DNA from: Fidelibacterota bacterium
GTDB lineage: Bacteria > Fidelibacterota > UBA2242
NCBI GenBank assembly: GCA_003527965.1
Contig: DPVY01000351.1
Coordinates: 1 to 6,657, forward strand
Direction: 5' to 3'
DNA length: 6,657 nucleotides
Positions 1 through 6,657 of this stretch are shown piece after piece. The first letter of the stretch is position 1; every line of letters starts with the position of its first letter. A program made the position numbers and the translations under genes. A model generated the notes under the pieces. That model ran no database searches. It was not told the DNA's origin and worked only from the letters and a program-made list of their open reading frames with translations.

Positions 1-2702
1 AGAAGAATGTTTTTACAATATTATCCCTACTCCTACTATTCATTTTTAGTACCGCAATTGCGCAAACTACGGGAAAAATATCAGGTAGAGTAATTGACAA
101 AGACACAGGCGGGCCTTTGATGGGCACTAATATTGTAGTAGAAGGAACACAAATGGGATGTGCTACAGATTCTGATGGAGAATATTTTATTATTAACGTG
201 CGCCCTGGTGTATATAATGTAGTTGCAAGTATGATTGGTTATGGCGCTGTAAAAATGGAAGGTATCCGTGTTAGTGTGAATTCTACTACAAATCTTAATT
301 TCGAACTGTCACAACAAGTAATTGAAGGTGAAGTAATTATCGTAACCGCAACACTTCTGGCCATTAAGAAAGACCAAACCAGTTCAATTCGAAATATATC
401 TTCAGATGATATTGAATCCCTTCCTGTTGAGAACATAAGCCAAATTGTACAGTTGCAGCCCGGTGTTGTCGGTTCACATTTCAGAGGTGGACGCAGCAGC
501 GAGGTATCTTATATGATCGACGGCGTTATGGTAACCGAATCATTTAGCCACGAAGCAGCGACAGTTGAAGTGACTCCGGCAGCTGTTGCAGACATAGAAG
601 TAATTACGGGTACATTTAATGCCGAATATGGTAACGCCATGAGCGGTATCGTTAATATAATTACTAAAGAAGGTGGTAATAAAATAGAGGGAAATGCTTC
701 GGTTAACCTGGGTAATTATTTAACTTCACACAATGATGTATTTGTCGGTATCGATGGTACCGATGCAAGAATTCAGGATTATACATTGAGTCTTTCCGGT
801 CCTGTTATTAAAAATTATCTCAGTTTTGTTGTTGATAGTCGTTACTTTAACGATAGAGGATATTTAAATGGCATTAATCGCTTTAATGTTGATGATTATA
901 GCGATTTCAGGGATTATCCTAATAGTTATATTTCTGCAGCGAATGGTGATAATTCCTATGTGGATCTTGATGATAATGAAAAAATATTCCTTTTAGGAAA
1001 ATTAATTTTTAAGCCGTATAGCGCTATAAAAACATCTTTTATGTATACTTATAACCAAAATGATTATCAAAACTACAGCCACTATTATTTTTATAATCCA
1101 TATGGAATGGCAACGAATCATAATAAATCAAATATGGCTGCTTTGCATATCAATCACATGTTGAGTCGGAAAGCATTTTATGAGCTAAAACTTTCATACA
1201 ACAAATATGAAAACGGGAACTATGTCTATAAGAACCCTCTGGATTCCCGATATGTACATGATTTTTATAGTGGTGGATCAGGACCGGGGTTTTCGACAGG
1301 CGGTCAGAGTAAAAATCACAACCTGCGTACTGAAGAGAAATATGGAATAAAATTTGATTTATCATGGCAGTTACATAAAAACCATAATTTGAAGACCGGA
1401 ATTGATCTGGCAAAAATCAGGCTGGATCAGCAAAGCTTTAATATAAGAAATAAATACGAAGGCACGGATTTAGAGGCAGTGTTTGTGACTGATCCAATAA
1501 CCAATAAACGTATTTATCCTAATTATGAGCCTGAAGTTCGATCGGACCTTACAACTTATACAGATAAATATGTAAAAGAGCCTGAACAGTTTGCAGCCTA
1601 TCTTCAGGATAAAATGGAATTCCAGTCGATGGTCATCAATTTTGGAGTTCGTTTTGATTATTTTGATCCCAATACGGTTTATCCAACTGATTGGAGAAAC
1701 CCGGCGAACCAGGATTATTTTGAAGACGAATCACGGATGAGTAAATACCCTGATGTCGATCCGCAATACTCATTTAGCCCTCGTCTTGGATTGTCTTATA
1801 AATTAGGCGATGTAGCATTACTGCGATTTTCTTACGGTCATTTTCTTCAGATTCCACCACTCAATTACTTTTATCAGAATCATTCTTTTAGTGTTACTGA
1901 GTTGGCTCGGCTCGGTAATCCGCTTTTAAAGTCACAAAAAACCGTCTCTTATGAAAGTGGCTTATGGTTGCAGTTAACAAAAGAAATGAATATTGAGGTT
2001 GCAGTCTTTTATCGCGATATTTACGATTTATTGAGTTCCAGGATGAATTATACATACAGCCAAATTCGCTATGGCTTGTTTGATAATAAGGATTACGGCA
2101 GTGTAAGGGGTTTAGAGCTGCAGTACCAATTCCGCTACGGCAGCTTTACTGCGAATGCCAATTATACACTGCAGTACACTCGAGGCATTGCAGATAGCCC
2201 CGACTTTGCTTTCACCAGGGCAGGGCAAGACAAAGATCCTGTAAACAAATTAATACCATTAGCCTGGGACCAGCGTCATACTCTGAATATTATGGCAGGA
2301 TATAATACAAAACGTTTTGGCGCTTCGATTCTGTGTACTTTTGATTCGGGACAGCCATATTCATGGCAGCCCATTACAGAAAGTCCGCTGGCTCTGATTA
2401 ACTTGTTCCCCAACAACCAATACCGTCCGGCAAAATTCAGTGTGGATTTTCAAGGGCATTATAATCTTTTCACTATTGGCGGCGTCGATGTAAAATTAAC
2501 ACTATTGGCATATAATATTTTAGATCGTTTAAATGAAAACAGTGTAAACAGCACTACAGGACGCGCGTATACAGGTATTGTACGCCCCATTGATATCACA
2601 ACCTATCGAAGCGATTTTTCAGAATATGAAGAATTACTCCAAAATCCAGCTATGTACGCTGCACCAAGATCGGTAAAAATAGGTTTGGGATTTGATTTTT
2701 AA
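1..2702 (+). CDS. TonB-dependent outer-membrane receptor with N-terminal carboxypeptidase-D-like domain (5' partial)
   Basis: Predicted TonB-dependent receptor: a 22-strand-type outer-membrane barrel with a plug, driven by TonB/ExbBD for uptake (or export) of an unidentified ligand. The frame is open from base 3, giving 899 visible residues. The real start lies left of the window, because the visible part begins with a signal peptide (KNVFTILSLLLLF..., likely cleavage after AIA at residue 20). The TTG/ATG pair at 117-122 is internal. Residues about 24-104 resemble a CarboxypepD_reg-like fold (GKISGRVIDKDTGGPL..., then DSDGEYFI and GVYNVVASMIGY). EVIIVTA at 110-116 is TonB-box-like. The plug covers about 125-230, with RGGRSSEVSYMIDGV (161-175) and NAEYGNAMSGIVNIITKEGG (206-225). 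The rest is aromatic-rich barrel with FSPRLGLSY (591-599) and PLAWDQRHT (752-760), ending GLGFDF with a terminal Phe. It is Oar-like rather than SusC-like in feel, with no SusD beside it. The class is secure; the substrate is unknown. Confidence 0.93.
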   Translation, partial: KNVFTILSLLLLFIFSTAIAQTTGKISGRVIDKDTGGPLMGTNIVVEGTQMGCATDSDGEYFIINVRPGVYNVVASMIGYGAVKMEGIRVSVNSTTNLNFELSQQVIEGEVIIVTATLLAIKKDQTSSIRNISSDDIESLPVENISQIVQLQPGVVGSHFRGGRSSEVSYMIDGVMVTESFSHEAATVEVTPAAVADIEVITGTFNAEYGNAMSGIVNIITKEGGNKIEGNASVNLGNYLTSHNDVFVGIDGTDARIQDYTLSLSGPVIKNYLSFVVDSRYFNDRGYLNGINRFNVDDYSDFRDYPNSYISAANGDNSYVDLDDNEKIFLLGKLIFKPYSAIKTSFMYTYNQNDYQNYSHYYFYNPYGMATNHNKSNMAALHINHMLSRKAFYELKLSYNKYENGNYVYKNPLDSRYVHDFYSGGSGPGFSTGGQSKNHNLRTEEKYGIKFDLSWQLHKNHNLKTGIDLAKIRLDQQSFNIRNKYEGTDLEAVFVTDPITNKRIYPNYEPEVRSDLTTYTDKYVKEPEQFAAYLQDKMEFQSMVINFGVRFDYFDPNTVYPTDWRNPANQDYFEDESRMSKYPDVDPQYSFSPRLGLSYKLGDVALLRFSYGHFLQIPPLNYFYQNHSFSVTELARLGNPLLKSQKTVSYESGLWLQLTKEMNIEVAVFYRDIYDLLSSRMNYTYSQIRYGLFDNKDYGSVRGLELQYQFRYGSFTANANYTLQYTRGIADSPDFAFTRAGQDKDPVNKLIPLAWDQRHTLNIMAGYNTKRFGASILCTFDSGQPYSWQPITESPLALINLFPNNQYRPAKFSVDFQGHYNLFTIGGVDVKLTLLAYNILDRLNENSVNSTTGRAYTGIVRPIDITTYRSDFSEYEELLQNPAMYAAPRSVKIGLGFDF

Positions 2703-2723
2703 TTTACTAAAAATAAGCTCGGT

Positions 2724-2728
2724 AGGAG
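2724..2728 (+). promoter_or_regulatory. Shine-Dalgarno of the large secreted-protein gene
   Basis: AGGAG lies 7 bases before the ATG at 2736, inside the 33-base gap after the receptor stop codon. The position supports this ATG, which is also followed directly by a good signal peptide. I see no terminator hairpin or convincing separate promoter in the gap, so translation probably starts on a transcript read through from the receptor gene. Confidence 0.8.
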
Positions 2729-2735
2729 ACAAATT

Positions 2736-5700
2736 ATGTTAAAGAATAATAAAGTACTAACATTCATTAGTTTAGTATGGTTACTATTATTTCTTACGTT
2801 TCAGGCTTTTGCCCAAAGCGGTAGGATATATGAAGGTCCGGACGATCCGGCAGCCGACAGAGCTGCACTGCGGGAAGGGGTTATGGATGGGAACCAGTTT
2901 TATACGGTGTTCAGAAATAACGCTCAAATTGGTTATAAGTACATGATTGATGGATCAAAATGGCCAAAAGATTCTGAAAAAGGCCTGCAAATATATGATC
3001 AGCTGTCAATACTTGTTGGTGCTCAGGTTTTTCTGGAGCATGACACTATACCAGTGACTGACGAAGCGCAGATAGCCTCCAGAAGTGATCTGGATACATT
3101 ATATTTCATTGAAGCCATGTGGAATTTTGAGGACATGCTTGATCAAAATCCCGCGGGTGATATCGTATGGGGGCTTCATGGTGTACCCGGATATTTTAAC
3201 GAGCTGAGTGAATCTCCCGGGGTTAGCGATGATCCGCTTTCCTGGCCCCCGGCCGGCTGGCCTTCCCGGGGTGATGAAAAAAAATGGCCGGGTGAATGGA
3301 ATGGCCGTTTTGGACGTGGTGTAAAATATGCACAGTTAGAAAGCTATTTCGTAGCTAATGATGCGCAAGACCAGGAATATCTCCAACCTGATCTAAGAGT
3401 AAAATACTATCCAAGACCTGGTGTTAAAATAGGTGATAAAAACCCCAACGTTACAATTCAAAAGGGGCAGCCCTGGGGTGGTCTTGGCGTGCGTATAGAA
3501 GTTCGTGGATATCAATGGGAAAACCCGCAAACACGTGATGTAATATTCTGGGAATACAATATCAGCAACATTTCGGATTATGATATTCCTCGTACTGTAT
3601 TCGGTTTCTTTGTTGATATGGGCGTTGGTAATGCGTTTAATTTTGGTGATGATATTGATGACCTGGGCGGTTTCGATAAAACTACTAACATGGCCTTCAT
3701 CTGGGATGCGAATAATGCCGGTTGCGGCGGTTATAAACCTGGAACATGCGGTATCACATTTTTAGAAAGCCCTGGAATTTCCGATGATGGTATTGATAAT
3801 GATGATGACGGATTGACAGACGAAAGGCGTGATAATCTCGCCATGATTAAGGTAGGTCCTACTGATGGTATTACAGACCTGGGAAAATTCATGGAGTACT
3901 ACGGCTACAATAGTATTGACCAGTTGAAAGAACACTGGGATGCTGATGAAGATCAGGACTGGCGGGATGGTGATGATGCCAATGGCAATGGTATATATGA
4001 TAATGGTGAAGATGCCGGTGACGATGTGGGCCTGGATGGTGTCGGACCAAATGATTTAAATTATACCGGCCCTGATGCAGATGGTACAGAATGTAATCAT
4101 AAGCCTGACTTACTGGAAGGGCTTAACAGTGAGCCAAATTTTGGATTAAATGACATTTCTGAATCCGATATGCTGGGTTTAACCAGTTTTCATTTTATTC
4201 CCTGGCCGGGTAACAATGCGCCGGCTCCGAAATTTGATTATGAATTATATAGTTTAATCGGCGCACCAGGATTATATCAACATTCGGGTGATGTTGGTGA
4301 TTTTGCCCCTATTTTTGCCTCCGGGGATTTCCGGCTGGCAAAGGGCACGACGGAGCGCATTTCCTGTGCAATGATGGGTGCTTATGAAGATGTCTCCAGT
4401 TTAAATGCCGGTAATCCACCTTATTCTTTAGTGGAAAAAAAGAAAATTGTTCAATTGATTTATGAAAGTGATTATCGTTTTGCCAAAGCTCCTGAAGTGC
4501 CCACACTCCACGCCACAGCACATGACGGAAAGGTTGTGTTAACATGGGATAATATTGCTGAAATATCTTCCCGTGAGCCCTTGCTTGGAGGTGAAAACGA
4601 TTTTGAAGGATACAAACTTTACAAATCGACTGATAGATTTTTTGCAGATGCCCAGTTAAGAGTGGATGGGCTTGGTCATCCTTCCGGGAAAGTACCTATT
4701 TATCAATGTGATCTGAAAAATGAATACTATGGTTTTACTGATTTTGGCCTTCTCCAGGGTGAGTCCTTTTTTCTTGGGAATAATACAGGGATTCTACACT
4801 ATTATGAAGATTACGATGTTCAGAACGGCAGGACATACTATTATTATCTTGCTGCTTATGATCGCGGTATTGAGGGCATTAATGCTAATATTGCACCCGC
4901 AGAAAATGTTGCATCTATTCTCGTTAACGAGAATGAAGAAATTACCGGCACCAGCAAGAATGTGGCGATTGTAACACCTCGTCAAAATGCCTCCGGCTAT
5001 GCGCCGCCTACTCTAGATATTAGCGGTGAAATAAAAGGAACCGGAATTGCCGCATTTGATGTGCTCAGCGAAAATGCTCTTATAACAGGCAATGAATATA
5101 AGCTCAGCTTTTTAGTGGATACGGTAACGACCTTTAGAAACAATACCGTATTACCCGGTATGGGTATCGTATATAGAAATAACGGTTATAGGGTTTCTGA
5201 TATTACTGATTCAACTAGAATATTGTTTCAGCAAGATACGGAATACTATACTGAACATAATATTCTTGAAAATGAAGATCCCCTCGACCGCTACAAATAT
5301 TTGAATCCAAATATCGTATCTGATCCATTCGATGGTATAAAGTTTTCGTTATCCGATGTACCGTCGCAAGGCGCGTATTACGATTCAACAATATCCGGAT
5401 GGGTTAATGGAAATGCTCCGCTTGATTTATTTATTGAAGTAAACTCGTATAAACTGTTCCCGTGGCAAAATGATATCGTATTTACGGCCGGTGATATTAC
5501 TTATACCACGAAAGCCACCAACCTAAAAGCCGCAGAACGTAAGCTGCTCGGTATTACTCCCTGGAATAAAAAATGGTTATTGCCGGACGAGACATTTAAC
5601 TTTTATGTTGAAAATAAACAATTTCAGGATTCAACAGGAGCCGATTATTTACTGGATCTTCTTGCTTATGATACGAATCAAAACGGACAGTTTGATCTTC

Positions 5701-6242
5701 TGGAAGACGATGTTATTGTTGGTTACACAGCTATGGTAAATGATGTACCGACATGGCAGATAAGCGTTTATTCATTCAATTTTAGGGATGCCAGTTCCGA
5801 GGCAGAATTGCCTAACGCGGGGGATGTCTACCGAGTAGATAGTCAACGTCCGTTTGTGGCTACTGATGAAATCATTATTAAAGTCCTTGCAGCCAGTGAG
5901 GAAGCTACGCGACAGGCTGCAGATTTTGATAATATCAAAGTCGTTCCGAACCCATACATTGTTACCAATATGATGGAACCTGCCGTACGGAATATCTTCC
6001 TTAACCAGAAACGCCGTATTATGTTTACTCACATTCCTGCAAGGTGCGAAATTAAAATCTTTACCATAAGTGGCTATTTGATTGATGAAATTGATGTAGA
6101 CAATGAACCCAGTAACGGTATTGTCCACTGGGATTTACTTACCAAAGATAATTTGGAAATTGCTCCAGGCATTTATGTCTATCATTTGAAAGTTAAAGAA
6201 ACAGGTAAGGAAAAAATGGGAAAATTTGCAATAATCAAATAA
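2736..6242 (+). CDS. Large secreted protein with FN3-like domain and T9SS-type C-terminal sorting domain
   Basis: A 1168-residue exported protein of no recognised enzymatic function. Residues 1-26 are a Sec signal peptide (hydrophobic core 8-22, AFA before Q27). Residues about 28-580 are an uncharacterised Trp/Gly/Asp-rich region containing WPPAGWP (170-176), RFGRGVKYAQLESYFV (191-206) and acidic loops at 351-362 and 402-428. Residues about 586-730 look like a fibronectin type III domain with an insertion (GKVVLTWD at 598-605, FEGYKLYKSTD at 623-633, TYYYYLAAYDRG at 700-711). Residues 731-1065 are another beta-rich region with an EF-hand-like loop at 979-990. Residues about 1067-1168 match the style of the type IX type A sorting domain (VVPNPY, IKIFTISGYLIDEI, HWDLLTKDNLEIAPGIYVYHL, GKFAIIK). 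Six cysteines lie in the mature chain (330, 338, 453, 544, 658, 1104). No glycosidase, protease or metal-centre motif was seen. It is probably surface-anchored or released; a role as ligand binder for the neighbouring receptor is inference. Confidence 0.9.
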   Translation: MLKNNKVLTFISLVWLLLFLTFQAFAQSGRIYEGPDDPAADRAALREGVMDGNQFYTVFRNNAQIGYKYMIDGSKWPKDSEKGLQIYDQLSILVGAQVFLEHDTIPVTDEAQIASRSDLDTLYFIEAMWNFEDMLDQNPAGDIVWGLHGVPGYFNELSESPGVSDDPLSWPPAGWPSRGDEKKWPGEWNGRFGRGVKYAQLESYFVANDAQDQEYLQPDLRVKYYPRPGVKIGDKNPNVTIQKGQPWGGLGVRIEVRGYQWENPQTRDVIFWEYNISNISDYDIPRTVFGFFVDMGVGNAFNFGDDIDDLGGFDKTTNMAFIWDANNAGCGGYKPGTCGITFLESPGISDDGIDNDDDGLTDERRDNLAMIKVGPTDGITDLGKFMEYYGYNSIDQLKEHWDADEDQDWRDGDDANGNGIYDNGEDAGDDVGLDGVGPNDLNYTGPDADGTECNHKPDLLEGLNSEPNFGLNDISESDMLGLTSFHFIPWPGNNAPAPKFDYELYSLIGAPGLYQHSGDVGDFAPIFASGDFRLAKGTTERISCAMMGAYEDVSSLNAGNPPYSLVEKKKIVQLIYESDYRFAKAPEVPTLHATAHDGKVVLTWDNIAEISSREPLLGGENDFEGYKLYKSTDRFFADAQLRVDGLGHPSGKVPIYQCDLKNEYYGFTDFGLLQGESFFLGNNTGILHYYEDYDVQNGRTYYYYLAAYDRGIEGINANIAPAENVASILVNENEEITGTSKNVAIVTPRQNASGYAPPTLDISGEIKGTGIAAFDVLSENALITGNEYKLSFLVDTVTTFRNNTVLPGMGIVYRNNGYRVSDITDSTRILFQQDTEYYTEHNILENEDPLDRYKYLNPNIVSDPFDGIKFSLSDVPSQGAYYDSTISGWVNGNAPLDLFIEVNSYKLFPWQNDIVFTAGDITYTTKATNLKAAERKLLGITPWNKKWLLPDETFNFYVENKQFQDSTGADYLLDLLAYDTNQNGQFDLLEDDVIVGYTAMVNDVPTWQISVYSFNFRDASSEAELPNAGDVYRVDSQRPFVATDEIIIKVLAASEEATRQAADFDNIKVVPNPYIVTNMMEPAVRNIFLNQKRRIMFTHIPARCEIKIFTISGYLIDEIDVDNEPSNGIVHWDLLTKDNLEIAPGIYVYHLKVKETGKEKMGKFAIIK
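3786..3821 (+). other. Acidic calcium-type loop (thrombospondin type 3-like) in the large secreted protein
   Basis: This encodes residues 351-362, DGIDNDDDGLTD. The spacing D354-x-D356-x-D358-G-x-x-D362 is that of a calcium-coordinating Asp loop, as in thrombospondin type 3 and related extracellular repeats; the twelfth loop position is Arg rather than Glu. Calcium binding is inferred from the pattern only. Confidence 0.5.
3975..4010 (+). other. EF-hand-like calcium loop 1 in the large secreted protein
   Basis: This encodes residues 414-425, DANGNGIYDNGE. Loop positions 1, 3, 5, 6, 9 and 12 are D, N, N, G, D and E, which fits the canonical EF-hand or dockerin-type calcium loop. It sits in a strongly acidic stretch (402-450). 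Flanking helices are not obvious, so it is more likely an isolated extracellular calcium loop than a true EF-hand pair. Confidence 0.55.
4491..4925 (+). other. Fibronectin type III-like domain in the large secreted protein
   Basis: This encodes about residues 586-730. It starts APEVPTLHATAHDGKVVLTWD, with the B-strand Trp at 604, and continues with FEGYKLYKSTD. It closes with the Tyr-rich strand TYYYYLAAYDRG and a PAENVASILV exit strand. At about 145 residues it is longer than the usual 90; the extra part, about 635-690, looks like an insertion. It is probably structural or ligand-binding. The boundaries are approximate. Confidence 0.6.
5670..5705 (+). other. EF-hand-like calcium loop 2 in the large secreted protein
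   Basis: This encodes residues 979-990, DTNQNGQFDLLE, followed by DD. Loop positions 1, 3, 5, 6, 9 and 12 are D, N, N, G, D and E, the same pattern as the loop at 414-425, although the two lie over 550 residues apart. Calcium binding is inferred from the pattern. Confidence 0.5.
5934..6239 (+). other. T9SS type A-like C-terminal sorting domain
   Basis: This encodes about residues 1067-1168 at the very end of the protein. It has the expected order of a type IX type A sorting domain: VVPNPY at the entry, a short strand IMFTHIP, then IKIFTISGYLIDEI, a WDLLTKDN turn, APGIYVYHLKV, and the terminal GKFAIIK. In known systems such a domain is recognised by the translocon and by PorV, then often removed by PorU. 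The adjacent PorV-like gene fits this reading. Divergent FCB lineages carry similar tails on many proteins, and use of a complete T9SS is not shown here. Confidence 0.75.
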
Positions 6243-6287
6243 AACTAATCTTTTTGTTTGTATTAATAATGATCCCCATATTTTTTG

Positions 6288-6294
6288 AAAGGAG
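6288..6294 (+). promoter_or_regulatory. Shine-Dalgarno of the PorV-like gene
   Basis: AAAGGAG lies 8 bases before the ATG at 6303 and fixes that start. The rest of the 60-base gap (6243-6302) is AT-rich, with no clear stem-loop followed by a T run, so I call no terminator there. A weak internal promoter cannot be excluded. Confidence 0.8.
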
Positions 6295-6302
6295 TAAATC
6301 TC

Positions 6303-6657
6303 ATGAAATATCGTAAGCCCATATTATTCACAGTAATTGCTGTCTTGTCCTGTGCTCAGCTACTCATTGCTCAGTCATCGGTTAACCGGGTGGGGACAAC
6401 TGCATCAAATTTTTTAGAGCTAGGGTATGACCCCAAAGGAATTGCAATGGGTGATGCGTGTGTAAGTACTGTAAATGGTTTATCCGCTATTTATTGGAAT
6501 CCAGCCGGATTGGCATTTATGTCCGGCAATGAAGTCTTTTTTTCCTATCAACCCTGGTTGGTAGGAACACAAACCTATATTGCTTCGGCTGGAATCGTTG
6601 TACCCTCCATTGGGACATTTGCTGCCAGCGTTCTGGGAATAAACTATGGAGAAATGG
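6303..6657 (+). CDS. PorV/PorQ-family outer-membrane protein (3' partial)
   Basis: The first 118 residues of a PorV/PorQ-type barrel protein, related to the OmpP1/FadL style of barrel; the gene runs off the right edge. Family members are usually about 300-400 residues, so roughly two thirds is missing. Residues 1-23 are a signal peptide (MKYRKPILFTVIAVLS..., likely cleavage at LIA before Q24). The mature start shows the family signature: ASNFLELG (34-41), GIAMGDACVS (46-55) and IYWNPAGLA (63-71), then amphipathic strands from about residue 75. In characterised type IX systems PorV binds the sorting domain of cargo leaving the SprA/Sov translocon and delivers it to the attachment complex; PorQ-like paralogues have related roles. 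Standing directly after a gene with such a sorting domain, this copy may be a dedicated partner. The usual 'GARA' before 'MGGA' is replaced by DPKGIAMGDA. It could be a paralogue with a different job, since many FCB genomes carry several. Confidence 0.85.
   Translation, partial: MKYRKPILFTVIAVLSCAQLLIAQSSVNRVGTTASNFLELGYDPKGIAMGDACVSTVNGLSAIYWNPAGLAFMSGNEVFFSYQPWLVGTQTYIASAGIVVPSIGTFAASVLGINYGEM

Noticed and set aside
7..9. ATG at position 7 as a gene start
   Set aside because: It is out of frame with the receptor, has no visible ribosome-binding site, and the receptor frame already reads through here as signal peptide.
117..122. TTG/ATG at 117-122 as the start of the receptor gene
   Set aside because: The frame is open leftward to base 3 and encodes a signal peptide and the first strand of the carboxypeptidase-D-like domain. 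Starting here would remove both, and there is no Shine-Dalgarno in front.
3215..3272. GC-rich patch with TCCCGGGGT occurring twice and GGCCGGCTGGCC between
   Set aside because: It lies in frame within the large protein and encodes a Pro/Trp/Gly-rich stretch (SPGVSDD, WPPAGWPSRGD). Codon composition explains it without a regulatory element.
5772..6128. 118-codon open frame on the minus strand
   Set aside because: It lies entirely inside the coding region for the sorting domain and preceding strands, and the translation has no recognisable domain or signal. The other minus-strand and alternate-frame openings (239-436, 1150-1413, 3580-3765, 4309-4545, 4720-4985) were rejected for the same reason.
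6243..6287. Terminator between the large protein gene and the PorV-like gene
   Set aside because: T runs are present at about 6251-6255 and 6281-6286, but no stable GC-containing stem precedes either of them.
6345..6356. Lipobox at VLSC in the PorV-like signal peptide (Cys17)
   Set aside because: Val at -3 and Leu at -2 make a weak lipobox, the Cys lies within the hydrophobic core, and a better signal peptidase I site (LIA before Gln24) follows. The family is a barrel, not a lipoprotein.

Overview
The window holds three genes on the + strand with short gaps between them. It opens inside a TonB-dependent outer-membrane receptor (start codon lost to the left) and runs through a complete 1168-residue secreted protein. 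It ends inside a PorV/PorQ-type outer-membrane protein (C-terminus lost to the right). Gaps are 33 and 60 bases, each downstream gene has a good Shine-Dalgarno, and neither gap shows a convincing terminator hairpin, so the three are probably cotranscribed. No RNA gene, mobile element, CRISPR array or long repeat was seen.

The organism looks like a didermic, AT-rich member of the Fibrobacteres-Chlorobi-Bacteroidetes (FCB) sphere. Three things point there: a receptor with a carboxypeptidase-D-like N-terminal domain, a protein with a C-terminal domain resembling the type IX secretion system (T9SS) type A sorting signal, and a PorV-like protein. The style of the large protein (a 'GIDNDDDGLTDE'-type acidic loop, an 'FEGYKLYKSTD' fibronectin-like domain, and a 'PNPY ... 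GIYVYHLKV ... GKFAIIK' tail) reminds me of Calditrichota, Marinimicrobia, KSB1 and Ignavibacteria proteins rather than classical Bacteroidota. That placement is from memory and was not checked by any search.

Region by region: 1-2702 is the receptor (signal peptide, CarboxypepD_reg-like domain, plug, beta-barrel ending in Phe). 2703-2735 is a gap with a ribosome-binding site. 2736-6242 is the secreted protein (signal peptide, large uncharacterised N-terminal half with acidic calcium-type loops, FN3-like domain, second beta-rich region, sorting-type C-terminal domain). 6243-6302 is an AT-rich gap with a ribosome-binding site. 6303-6657 is the PorV-like N-terminus.

Working model (inference): the large protein is exported by Sec, recognised through its C-terminal domain, and carried or displayed at the surface with the help of the adjacent PorV-like protein. 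There it works with the TonB-dependent receptor. The layout recalls a SusC/SusD pair, but no SusD is present and the surface partner is a T9SS-type cargo. The substrate is unknown.
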